Below, in pieces: positions 10,441 through 21,640 of a stretch of DNA of 64,000 bases. The stretch is from Xanthostigma xanthostigma (taxonomy: Eukaryota; Arthropoda; Insecta; Raphidioptera; Raphidiidae): positions 47,648,001 through 47,712,000 of the forward strand of contig OY754466.1 of NCBI GenBank assembly GCA_963575645.1, written 5' to 3'. The notes under the pieces were generated by a model that saw only the letters and a program-made list of their open reading frames with translations, had not been told where the DNA came from and ran no database searches. The position numbers and the translations under genes were made by a program. Position 1 is the stretch's first letter; every line of letters starts with the position of its first letter.

Positions 10441-10515
10441 CGTTCCGAAATCTGTCCCGTTCCGAAATCTGTACCGTTCCAAAATCTGTCCCGTTCCGAA
10501 ATGTGTCACGTTCCG
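10441..10515. repeat. 17-bp minisatellite
   Basis: CGTTCCG recurs at 10441, 10458, 10475, 10492 and 10509, giving 4.4 units of CGTTCCGAAATCTGTCC with few changes. Related but shorter TAACGTTCC/GCGTAACG runs occupy the same position in the copies near 58280 and 59755, so this spot in the element tends to expand. Confidence 0.85.
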
Positions 10516-10758
10516 CCTGACTTAAATATGATATTCGAGCGGCAGATATCATCAACCGATTGAGATGAAAATTTGTATACACGTTTAGTTTGAATGACAA
10601 TGCATGGTTAGCTGTATGACGTCACTCTAAATCCAATATGGCGGACTTCTAAAGATGGCGGAAATGCCTTCGGTAATTTTGAAGCAGATATCATCAACCG
10701 ATTGAGATGAAAATTTGTATACAGGTTTAGTTTGAATGACAATGCATTGCTAGCTGTG
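10516..10758. repeat. Duplicated array leader
   Basis: The leader that precedes array 1 (CAACCGATTGAGATGAAAAT, CACGTTTAGTTTG, ATGACAATGCATGG) occurs twice, at about 10551 and 10691. A single partial monomer (TGACGTCA at 10619) lies between them. Confidence 0.7.
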
Positions 10759-11894
10759 TGACGTCACTCTAAATCAAATATGGCAAACTTCTAAAGATGG
10801 CGGACTAATTTTATTATGCTTTCCTACAATATGGGTATCAAATGAAAGGGCTTGCTGAGAATAACTCGAAAAATAAAGTGACGTCACTCTAAATCCAATA
10901 TGGCGGACTTCTAAAGATGGCGGACTAATTTTATTATGCTTTCCTACAATATGGGTATCAAATGAAAGGGCTTGCTGAGAATAACTCGAAAAATATAGTG
11001 ACGTCACTCTAAATCCAATATGGCGGACTTCTAAAGATGGCGGACTAATTTTATTATGCTTTCCTACAATATGGGTATCAAATGAAAGGGCTTGCTGAGA
11101 ATAACTCGAAAAATATAGTGACGTCACTCTAAATCCAATATGGCGGACTTCTAAAGATGGCGGACTAATTTTATTATGCTTTCCTACAATATGGGTATCA
11201 AATGAAAGGGCTTGCTGAGAATAGCCCGAAAAATAAAGTGACGTCACTCTAAATCCAATATGGCGGACTTTTAAAGATGGCGGACTAATTTTATTATGCT
11301 TTCCTACAATATGGGTATCAAATGAAAGGGCTTGCTGAGAATAACTCGAAAAATAAAGTGACGTTACACTAAATCCAATATGGCGGACTTCTAAAGATGG
11401 CGGACTAATTTTATTATGCTTTCTTACAATATGGGTATCAAATGAAAGGGCTTGCTGGGAATAACTCGAAAAATATAGTGACGTCACTCTAATTCCAATA
11501 TGGCGGACTTCTAAAGATGGCGGACTAATTTTATTATGCTTTCCTATAATATGGGTATCAAATGAAAGGGCTTGCTGAGAATAACTCGAAAAATAAAGTG
11601 ACGGCACTCTAAATCCAATATGGCGGAATTCTAAAGATGGCGGACTAATTTTATTATGCTTTCCTACAATATGGGTATCAAATGAAAGGGCTTTCTGAGA
11701 ATAACTCGAAAAATAAAGTGACGTCACTCTTAATCCAATATGGCGGACTTCTAAAGATGGCGGACTAATTTTATTATACTTTCCTACAATATGGGTATCA
11801 AATGAAAGGGCTTGCTGAGAATAACTCGAAAAATAAAGTGACTTTAGTTTAAATCCAATATGGCGGACTTCTAAAGATGGCGGACTAAGTTTTT
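10759..11894. repeat. 120-bp satellite array 2 (9 monomers)
   Basis: Monomers are exactly 120 bp and more uniform than in array 1. CCTACAATATGGG recurs near 10823, 10943, 11063, 11183, 11303, 11423 (T variant), 11543, 11663 and 11783. Most monomers carry intact TGACGTCA; it is lost at 11359, 11599 and 11839. Each has two ATGGCGG sites. The 317-codon reverse frame at 10774-11727 is a product of the multiple-of-3 period: its translation is a 40-residue repeat with no domain. Confidence 0.92.
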
Positions 11895-11922
11895 GACGTC
11901 AAGAGGGGTTTAAAAAAAAAGT

Positions 11923-12120
11923 TTTTGACGTGATAACGTCTTATAAATTGATGAAACACCAGCTGCACGCACGAAAAAGTGTAACGTTCCGTAACATTCC
12001 GCCTGACCCTGTGCGTGCAAGCGAGAGCGCAGTAATGTATTATTAAATATGATATTGAGCGGAATACGTTATCACGTAAAACTATCGTCCGTAAACCGAC
12101 TTTACAGACAACCAATTTTT
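11923..12120. mobile_element. Short ACGTGATAACGT TIR repeat
   Basis: The left end is TTTTGACGTGATAACGT. On the right, ACGTTATCACGTAAAA (12066-12081) is its complement with one base missing. The core is 159 bp. The shared text continues to about 12118 (CGACTTTACAGACAACCAAT), so the true right end may be there. This is the compact form of the 0.65-0.7-kb copies at 58193 and 59670. The reverse frame at 11885-12196 is not a gene. Confidence 0.6.
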
Positions 12121-13290
12121 TATAACGGCTTATTATTCTGCATATTTTACTAGAAATTTTTGTAATTTTTTTTGGGGATAATCGGCGCATGCGCAAAAGA
12201 TATTATATGCTATGATGTTTTTTATATAATAATAGTAAACTTTTCATAAATGATTATTATTCTATATGTTTTACAAGAAAGTTTTGTAATTTATTTTTCG
12301 GGAAAATCGGCGCATGCGCAACAGAGAAAGAAGTACCTACCTTTCAATGTTGTTTTTTTATAATTATGATATACTTACATGTCATAACAGTTTATTAGCC
12401 TGTATATTTTTACAAGATAGTCATGAAAAAATGTGTTTTTCTAAATTTGTACTTAGTTTCAGAAATATTTTGAAAATAAAAAAAATCTAATGTTAGTTTG
12501 TTCCGTAGATGTTAGTTAGGTATTTGACAAGCATTCTTTGTTTATTTTTAACATCATAACGTGATAACATATAGAAAACCATGAACACGAACAGCAAATT
12601 TTATAATGTTTAGTGGTAACTATACGCGTTACTATACGCGTTAACGGAAATTTTATTTTCTTTGTTATTATATGTCAAATGTCAATATTATAATTTATTA
12701 GTTGGAAAGGCCCCATAATCTAATTGCTGCAATTTGTTCGACTAGATTAAATTAACTAAAGCTTTGAAATTTCACACACATGCAAGTCTGGTGACAATGT
12801 ATATATCCAATATGGCGGATGCCCCAAGATGACGGAATACCTTTTCCTTCTCAACCATCTTGAATAAAATAATCAAATAATTTTTATAATTTATTGTCAT
12901 AATAGTTAAAATTTTGAAAGACTATAAAAACAAGAAAAATAAAATACTAATAAAAAGAAAGTTTTTATTGAAATGTACCAAAAAGAAAATATAATTTTTA
13001 TAATTTAGGGTCACAATTATATTATTAATTGTGACTAATAAACGATCATAGAGTTTACAGCTAACGCTTTTATATTTATGAACCTAAATTAATTATTAAT
13101 AAATTATTAAAATGATTTTTTCCTTTCTGTGTTTCAATACTTTCAACTGTTATTTTTTTATTAGATTAAGTTAATTAAATTATATTATTAAGCTCAAAGT
13201 GTCGTTAAAAATATACATCAATTTTCGAACATAACGTTGGGGTATATTATGTAAAATTCGCGCCTTGTAATTCTTGAATTACTTGTGTCT
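12121..13290. repeat. NRF1-like units and 3' module, mosaic copy 2
   Basis: GCGCATGCGC occurs at 12185-12194 and 12310-12319, 125 bp apart, in units like those at 7.3-7.7 kb. The 3' module follows, ending with CGCGCCTTGTAATTCTTGAA near 13280 as at 10142-10165. Copy 2 carries about 430 bp of extra AT-rich DNA (12600-13080) within the module. Confidence 0.6.
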
Positions 13291-15675
13291 TCAGACAATA
13301 TTTTTTTTTAAAATGTATTTATGTTTGTTTGATCATAAATTTTTGAGAAGTTGATGATTGAAAAAAAATTGACATCATTTTGTTGAGAATGTTTACGAAT
13401 CCATATATTTTTTTTAAATCTCCAGGGTTTTGAACCGATTTTGATGATAATTTCTATTAATAGGACATACGTTCAGGGTGGTCTCACATAATTTTACTAA
13501 AATCGGTTCAAAAGTTTTTTTTTCTAGATTAGTAATTAAATATTAAGGACAAACAAACTACGTATTGCAAAAGCAATAAAAAGTAAAAAAATTTAAAAAA
13601 ATAAATCTTTTAAAAAATACGACTAAAAAAAGTTATGGTAATTCAATTGGCCCCGACCTTACAACTTTATTATTTTACGCTTTTCAGTGGCTTTTTTTAA
13701 AGTAGTCAATTTTTTTAAAAGTTTTTTTTACACTCAACTCCCGTCTAACGAACTAGTCAAGTAATTTAAAATCGACTCAAGTATAAATATTTTGACGATA
13801 ATTTTTTGGAACGATCCTCGTACAGTTGTCGTGTTTTATTTTACACACAGAGGTGCATCTTATGCGTCTCTATGTATAATAGTATTACTATATAGGTATT
13901 TGCGTAGAGGTCAACAAATGAAAGTGAATTGAAGAGGATATCCCAGTCACACATCGATGTAACCAGCATATAATAATAGCAGATTACAGTGTGTCCAACC
14001 AAAGAACGTCTGCGCGGGACTGCTCAAATTTGGCGATACCATAAGCGGAGAAGGTGATGCGATTTTCGACAAGGGAAAAAGCATTTTCTTAATATTTATT
14101 AACACATAAAATCACACAAATCTTGCCAACTGCAAATTCGGTCAATAGATCGAACTTGTAGTTGAATCAACACTCTACATTGACACAGCTGGATATTGCA
14201 TTAGAAACGCTTCAGGTTACCATTCAAATGTGGCTGGGTTACTGGAATGTCACTATGTGACAGGAGCGTTTTGTATAGCTTAACGCATATAAGCTACAAA
14301 TCGTGTCGCTTTCCCTGAATAAGGGACCCTATGCACGTTTTTTGCTAGACACATTTTGTTTGATGGGATAATAGGTACATACTATATACTTGTACGTACA
14401 TATTGCATAGTGAACTAGCTTTTACCTGCGTCTACTCTCGCGTTAATGCCGGTATTGAAGCGCCCTATTTTTCGAAAAGTGCCGTATACAAGCTTCAAAG
14501 AAAATTTTAATTTTACCAAAAATTAATAATAATAATTAATAATTTATTCCACGTGAAAAAAAAATACATCGTATACAAAAAATCGATTTGGAATTTTTCA
14601 ACCCTACTTGACTATTGCCTGTGCTAGGGTTGGATAACAATAACAATAACAATCCTGTATCTCTCTTACTTCAGAGCTATAAGTGTTCAAGTATTGTTTT
14701 TTTTTTTAGATAGTCAAATTTTCTACTGTCTACAAAAATAAAAGAATTGCAATTTTATCAAAAACAGGTTTTTCTCACAGGGTTATAAATTATAGTTTTT
14801 TTATACCTGTACTTCTTAGAGACCGTGTTTTTGTACTGTAGTTTATTTTTACTTCAGTACTAGATACGAAATAATAAAAAAAATTAGATATTCCGTAGCC
14901 ACATCAATTATTATAGCAGGAGCAGTGCTACCATAAAAAATGGACGAAATTAAAATTAAATAAACAAATGAATATAAACATAAAACTAATTACATAACTA
15001 CAAAAAATATAAAATTATTTAATTGCCAAAAAAAAGGAATTATAAAAAAAAACATTCTTAGATGAATATATGTTTAAATAATAATTATATCATATTATTA
15101 AAATATAATATATTGAAAGGTTTCTATATAATAAGTTAATTATAATAATAACGATTCCTAAAATTCTACACTAAAATTCAATGGAATGACAGCTTCTCAA
15201 ATAAATAAAAATACTGCACGTTTAATAAGACAACGAATTACATTTGATTATATCGTTATTAAAAGTTTAAATGCCAATGATATTAATTAAGTATGCACAT
15301 CAATAAAATTATTGCAATTGCTAAAATGTCAAACTGAATATTATTATCATTCCTGAACCCCGATTTTTGGAACGCAAACGGCTAAATACATATCAATTAT
15401 CATTTCAAGGTTTGAAAAAAAAATAAAATATTCATGTAAAATGATGGTACAGTGAAGATTAGTATGCTAGCATGCGATTTCAAATAAAACAAAAACTATA
15501 GATTTAAGAGGTCAAATAAGAAATAAATTAACTGTCAAAGGCTTATCGAAATTTAAAGTTATTTTGTGGGTGTAAACGTTCCTTGAAATGTTAAGAAACA
15601 ATTAAAATATGTTAATAAATTGTTTTTTTATCCAATTTATAAATAAGGTGTCTGGGAAGTACATCCGATATATGT
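13291..15675. other. Unassigned DNA
   Basis: Mostly AT-rich. The block 13420-13560 (GAACCGATTTTGATGATAAT, AAATCGGTTCAAAAGT) has the look of a non-coding transposon fragment, but I could not define ends. No gene, RNA or tandem array is seen in the rest. Confidence 0.4.
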
Positions 15676-15850
15676 ATACTAATAATAAGACAGAGTGCGA
15701 GAGGGTAATCTCCGGAACTACTACACCTATTTGAAAAATTATTTCAGCACTATTTAGAATGAACCTTCAGGATATTTATAGGTTATACATTATTGCGTTA
15801 AAATAAAAGCGATTTTCGTGGAGACCAATTTTACAACGTAAGTCTACGAA
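15676..15850 (+). mobile_element. Helitron-like 5' fragment (degenerate)
   Basis: ATACTAATAATAAGACAGAG, GAGTGCGAGAGGG and AATCTCCGGAACTACTACAC resemble the Helitron start at 63915 (ACTAATATTATAAAGAGAGA, GAGTGC, AATCTCCAGAACCACTGGAC) with an internal deletion. No 3' end was found. Confidence 0.4.
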
Positions 15851-16321
15851 AAAATACGGGAATGATTAAAAAAAGGCTAGGTACCTACACTATTATGCCA
15901 TTGAAATTTCAAACCAAAATGACATAATTGTTATTTTATACTATTTTAGGATGAACTATAACACGTAATATGCATTATTTATCGTTAAATTAATACAAAC
16001 GTTTAACTATAGAAGGCATATAAAAATAATAATTTAGCATTCTATCAAATCAATCAACATTAGAATGCTAACATGACGTGTACTTGAAATTATTAAAAAA
16101 AATACTTATGATTTACACTACTACAAATCAGTACCCAAAAAGCAAAACCGCTTATTCCAAAGCCATGGCTAAAAAGGTTCGAGACCTATAATAATTATCT
16201 ATCTAGCTGATCGTACAAAAATCCATTCTCTTTTTGCAAGGTGACAATTTCTACCCACAAAATTTTCACATATAAAAAAAATGTTGATATCCTGTTTAGT
16301 TTTTAATAAATAGTTTATTAG
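15851..16321. other. Unassigned DNA
   Basis: AT-rich with no recognisable feature. Confidence 0.4.
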
Positions 16322-16707
16322 CATATACTTTTATACTGAGCATAGGAATAAAATCGCAATCGAACCATTAGGGTGCAAACATATACTTCTGTCTTTTTTT
16401 ACACCGTAAGCACTGGCGTATCCAGGAGGGCAAAACAAGCACAGGAGACCCGGCTTAAGAATTTTCTAATTTGCTCCCTCCTCGGCCAAAAGCTGGGTAC
16501 GCCATGTTAACGTCATGGAAAAAGACAAAGTTTTTGAAACAGAGATACTTTATTCAGATTGAATGCAAGTACATCAACCAATCCTATCATCGGAGAAATC
16601 AGGGAAGAAAGAAACGCAGATATATTTTCGATACGCTTTGTTGCCTTCGCTCACCGCACATTGAGTAGATAGACAAGGATTCATATATTGTAAATTATTA
16701 AATATAT
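16322..16707 (+). mobile_element. 0.4-kb interspersed repeat D, copy 1
   Basis: It starts CATATACTTTTATACTGAGC and contains CACTGGCGTATCCAGGAGGG, a partly complementary CCCTCCTCGGCCAAAAGCTG to GGTACGCCATG segment, GAAACAGAGATACTTTATTC and CACATTGAGTAGATAGACAA. Copies lie at 34042 (same strand) and 36935-37304 (opposite strand). The inner inverted GGCGTA pair suggests a small hAT-like core. Non-coding; the 65-codon frame at 16471-16668 crosses it by chance. Confidence 0.7.
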
Positions 16708-17586
16708 GTTTATTATAGATTTATTTTTGTCTATAATCAATCAATTAATTATCAAAATAATTTAAAAATGTAGGAATTTGTTCAGAAATGTTTCATTACA
16801 ATGATAATATTTTAATAAGAGCTACAGTAGGTATTTAAAAAGATTATCCATTTATTCCTAGGTAATAGACCTAATTAAAAAAAAAATTTCTCAAAAACGG
16901 TACAGTGAATCAAATTGAAATTTTAGCAGTGAGCATTTTCTTTATCCATCTTTCGTTGATAAAAAAATCAAAATATTGGTATTATTATCCGCTTGTAAAA
17001 ATTACGTATCAATTTATGAAATATGAACAAATTACTAGAGGCTTTTAGTTAACAAAAAAAAAAAAATAAAATACGATATATCAACCAGGCTTCTGCAGTC
17101 AAACGGATCGATGAACAGAAATACAAAAAAAAATCGACGGTATACAGTGACAAGGAAACGTCTCAATCTTGAATTCGATTTTTTGATTCGTTATGGTCGC
17201 CCGAAAGTAAAAATTACGAAAAATTTAGCATAAGCAGTTTTGTCTTTAGACCATGATGGAGTATCTAGTCAAAATAAGAACATAGAAGTCACGTTTAATA
17301 TGAAGTACTATACCTATATGATTGTAATGATGGTATGGGAAAATAGTAACCTGAAATACCGTATCAATAATATGATCAATAATATATGAAGGTATATTAT
17401 ACGATTTTACCTTGAATATTATGTGCCAACTGAGAAAATGCATATAAGATCATTAAATATTTTGTCTCACGGTAACTGAAAGAGCAGATGATACTTATTG
17501 CTTATCGATATACAGAAAATTGATTTTTTTAGTAGTAAACTTATACCAGGCTTGTAATGAGAAATCTTTACGCGTCTTTGGACGTA
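16708..17586. other. Unassigned AT-rich DNA
   Basis: No supported feature. The reverse frame 17246-17443 has no recognisable motif. Confidence 0.4.
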
Positions 17587-18193
17587 TTAAGGAGGTTGAG
17601 CCGTTTTACGAAGATAATGAAAAAAATCTGCAATAAAGTTTTTTAAATAGATTTTTTTAACACAAAATTTTCTGTAAAAAATCCAAAATCATTAGGAGAT
17701 TTATAAAGTTAAAAATTAAAAAAAACTTTTACATGTAGTCTTATGGGAAATATGTCAACCTAGCATGCAAACTGTTCATTTTAATTTTTTGCAAATAACC
17801 AAATAATGTCAGCAGTTCCGAAAACTATCTATGTAAAGCATCGATGTCTTACGCATATTTTAATATTTTTTCCAATTTAATTAGGAGACTTTTAATCAAT
17901 AAAAAAAATTATTAAACCTTAGTACTTTTCGATTATGGACAGATTTAACAATTTTAAATATGTAAAATACAGATATTTACATAACTCTATTTTTTTTAAC
18001 CTAACTTTGTACAAAAAATACAAAAGTTAGTCTATTAAGTATAAAGTACTGAAATAATTAATATTAAAAAAAATTGTTTATTTATGCCTTTATGACAATA
18101 ATTTATTGGTATCATCGATTTATAAACTATAAAAGTTCCCATTTAGAATTCGACTTACTTTTGATTGGGACTGTAACGGATCAACCTCCTTAA
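17587..18193. mobile_element. TTAA-flanked MITE, copy 2 (piggyBac-like)
   Basis: TTAA lies at 17587-17590 and 18190-18193, with the same GGAGGTTGAGCCGTT and AACGGATCAACCTCC ends as copy 1. Internal text such as CATTAGGAGATTTATAAAGT is nearly identical. It is 607 bp against 701 bp in copy 1, mainly because of a deletion after GATTATGGAC. High identity suggests fairly recent spread. Confidence 0.78.
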
Positions 18194-19810
18194 TAAAAAA
18201 TATGTTTTGTGTTTTAGGAAAGCAACAATTTTGGCGACACTATTAATTTTTGCAACCCAGGAAAACGATACGATTTTTTATGCATTGTCGCTGTGACGTA
18301 AAAAGTCACAATTATTGCCGATTATTGAAATGTTATGGTTGTCAAGGGGTTATGGCAGGATGAACCCTGACATCCCTTGACATATCATCACGGGATGCCA
18401 AAGTTAAGACAATTTTTTTATTTATGTAGAGTGCAGAATAATAAGCTAATCCTAGAAAATGACTGGAAGTGACGACATGATCCGGCAGATTAAAAAATAC
18501 CAATATTTAAACGTTTTATTTGACTTTGTCTGTATATAGGATATCTGACGGTGAGCTCTCCGTCTATCAAATAAAATACATTTTATAAAAAAAAAATTGT
18601 ACCCTAGGCAAAACATGTTTTTGAAGCGCTTTGAAATTTTTACACTTGTAGAAAAGTCCGCTTTTGATGCCTTTATCAATATCTTTTTTTGGTCGAAGCT
18701 GCTTACAAAAATTTATGTTTTTGTACACAAATTATGCTTTAGGTAAAAATATTTGACTTCCCTAAAAACCATATATTATTTAAATGTTTTTGTAAACGAT
18801 TTGACTTCTCCTATACATTGTAGTATGTTCTTTGAGTAATGCAATTATTATTATGATTACTTTTAACGCCTGGTAAAAAAAATATTTTTGCGAATTCAAG
18901 AGATCAAGTTTTTGACGCTATTCCGCAAAAATACAGTCATTTTGGTTAAACGTATGATTAATCTATTGGAAATATATTTTTATATTAAGAAACTTACCAA
19001 ACGTGAAAATCAATAAATGTCCTCTCATTTCACGATGGTAGAAATGATTCCGGAACTGCAAAAAATAGAAAAAAATATTAGTTTTTTACAGTAAATAATA
19101 AGACAATAACAAAATGTTTTTACACTTCGATTTTTTTGGCCAGGAACCTTCGCGCTCGCTAGAACAACTCATCCACGTTTCACTGTAATCGAATGAATGG
19201 GGTAGGAACCCGAAAGCGTGTTCACACTCCCGGTATAAGAAGTTACACTTCAAAAAGAAGAGGTTGCATAAAAATAATTTGAACTTAATAAATGAGTTAT
19301 TTAAGTGAGTGAAATTACAGTAACTAATACATATTACAGCAAATGAATAGGTATCAAATTTCCCAACAGCATCGGGAGAAATCTTTTACCTTAAATAACC
19401 AGTAAAACATGTAATCTTATTTGAAGACGGTGTATTATATGAAATTTTTGATATATATCTTTATTGCAGTTGAGATTAATAACAATAATATACTACCACA
19501 ACTGATCAAATCAATAGATAAGTGCGAGACTTATTTAAAAAGCAGGGATGGAAATGTACGCCTGTATATTTCAGTTTTATATCGTTGACTAACGACTATA
19601 GCTCTTATACCCGCGGCCTCGCTTGAACGTCGCTTTTTAAGCAATGTCTATATATAAGAAGTCTTAACCTGAGCTTTTTCGGGAAAAAGTAATCTTACAT
19701 ACACTGCAATTACAAGCATGGATTCAAACCAGCTTGGAATGTTCGGGTTGTTTTTTAATTGGTTGTCCTTTGTGGGATAGCCAATTTCACGATTTTTCAA
19801 AAATTCAAAT
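18194..19810. other. Unassigned DNA
   Basis: No gene or repeat family recognised. A slightly GC-richer patch at 19138-19235 has no open frame of note. Confidence 0.4.
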
Positions 19811-20602
19811 AAAAACATATATAATAAATAAAAAATATAGAATAGTTACTTCTTACCACAACAGTTTTATTAGCGGAGCTATGCTCTCATCTTCAGCAAA
19901 CACTAAACTTTAGTGTTTGTTTCGGGAGCTATGCTCTCATCTTCAGCAAACACTAAATTTTAGTGTTTGTTTCGGGAGCTATGCTCTCATCTTCAGCAAA
20001 CACTAAACTTTAGTGTTTGTTTCGGGAGCTATGCTCTCATCTTCAGCAAACACTAAACTTTAGTGTTTGTTTCGGGAGCTATGCTCTCATCTTCAGCAAA
20101 CACTAAACTTTAGTGTTTGTTTCGGGAGCTATGCTCTCATCTTCAGCAAACACTAAATTTTAGTGTTTGTTTCGGGAGCTATGCTCTCATCTTCAGCAAA
20201 CACTAAACTTTAGTGTTTGTTTCGGGAGCTATGCTCTCATCTTCAGCAAACACTAAATTTTAGTGTTTGTTTCGGGAGCTATGCTCTCATCTTCAGCAAA
20301 CACTAAACTTTAGTGTTTGTTTCGGGAGCTATGCTCTCATCTTCAGCAAACACTAAATTTTAGTGTTTGTTTCGGGAGCTATGCTCTCATCTTCAGCAAA
20401 CACTAAACTTTAGTGTTTGTTTCGGGAGCTATGCTCTCATCTTCAGCAAACACTAAACTGTTTAGTGTTTGCTAAAGATGAGAGCATAGCTCCCGAAATG
20501 TACATCAGCTAATAAAACTGTTGTGGTAAGAAGTGTGTATTTTTTATTTTTGTTTCAACCACAAAGCTCTTAATATTTGTATATCTAAAAACATATATAA
20601 TA
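19811..20602 (-). mobile_element. Inverted-arm element with 12 x 50-bp hairpin array
   Basis: Direct repeats AAAAACATATATAATA at 19811-19826 and 20587-20602 look like a 16-bp target duplication. Inverted arms ACTTCTTACCACAACAG (19848) and its complement ending 20534 enclose twelve 50-bp units, with GAGCTATGCTCTC starting at 19876 and every 50 bp to 20426. Each unit holds CAAACACTAAA-C/T-TTTAGTGTTTG (a perfect 11-bp stem) and, on the minus strand, CTGAAGA, a GAGC-ATA-GCTC stem, then GAAAC. One inverted, mutated unit (CTAAAGA) closes the array. Units differ at almost only one base, so expansion is recent. Confidence 0.88.
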
Positions 20603-21283
20603 CTAGTTCATCGAAACATCTAAACGATTTTTTAATATTAATAACATTTTTGATTTGTTTTCTTCCATTTGCTGAAGTAATTATCTGGCAACACTGACTG
20701 AAACCGAACCAAAATAATGTTTGGGTTTCAGTTTTGTAGGGTTTCTAACGAAGAGTGTCATTAGTTTTAAATTTCGGCCTACGTATTCTCCAGTCAAAGT
20801 ATCGAAAAAAACCGAGCAAAGGAATGAAATTTCTACAGACATGGGTCTCGTTATTTTTTTATATATTAGAAGTTTTAGAACTGGTTTTAAGAATCTATAA
20901 AGAACTTAAGGGCAATTTATTCGATTGGCTGAAGATACCAAAATCACTTAAAATATGTGACTACCGCTTCGTTTCAATTGGTACAGTCGTTTTCTAAGTA
21001 TGCGATAGCAAAACGAAAAATATATAATATCTACAGGAGATTCAGTCATCACAAATAAACAGATTGTTGGTGTTGACACATCCTTGTTTATTAGTGAGTC
21101 AAAGGTAATTTGTCTATATAAAATTGTGACATTTAGCAATCATTATAAAAAAAAACAACCGATGATGAGTTTTTTCTACTAAATAATAAAAATACAGTTT
21201 ACTGCGCACCTATACGTGATATAGATATATAGATATAGTTTATTTGTCGAAACATTTCAAAATCATAGTTCAATGAATTCATT
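20603..21283. other. Unassigned AT-rich DNA
   Basis: Nothing recognisable. The frames at 20755-20997 and 20948-21139 lack any known motif. Confidence 0.4.
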
Positions 21284-21346
21284 GTTTGCGATCTAACAAT
21301 CTTTAGATCGCAAACTGGGTATTAATAATCAGTTACGTAACTGATT
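21284..21346. other. Two adjacent perfect hairpins
   Basis: GTTTGCGATCTAA, a 6-nt loop and TTAGATCGCAAAC form a perfect 13-bp stem at 21284-21315. Eleven bases later AATCAGTTACGTAACTGATT at 21327-21346 is a perfect 20-bp palindrome. No coding context. They could be MITE remnants, a cruciform-prone site or a structured RNA. Confidence 0.7.
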
Positions 21347-21577
21347 TTGCAATTTTTCTTTAAAATTTGACTACGAGAATAAGAACTATGGGAAACTAAT
21401 TAAAAAATCTTTTTTTTTCAAACAATCAAGGAATTTTATTACGATCGACAGCTGTTTAAAATACCCAATGCTGAGAAAACAATTCAATAGAATAAAAAAC
21501 AACCGGAAGTATAACGCGCTTTACTTATTCTTGTGACCTTGATTCTCCGTTAATCTGAGAGTCCATGTCCTGAAACA

Positions 21578-21640
21578 AGGGCGTAGATATAGGGGGGTAA
21601 AGGGGGTAATTACCTCCCCAGGATCATAATGATAATAAAA
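21578..21640 (+). mobile_element. hAT-like 5' end fragment
   Basis: CAAGGGCGTAGATATAGG and GGGGGTAATTACCTCCCCAG match the start of the complete element at 23725. No matching right end or target duplication was found, so this is a fragment. Confidence 0.55.

Noticed and set aside
10774..11727. 317-codon reverse reading frame with a 40-residue repeat
   Set aside because: It is the translation of a 120-bp satellite. The period is a multiple of 3, so stops are absent by phase. There is no domain, and the frame is broken in array 1 by 1-bp length changes.
19876..20459. CRISPR-like regular array
   Set aside because: The whole 50-bp unit repeats, with no unique spacers, in a eukaryotic transposon setting. 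It is a tandem repeat.
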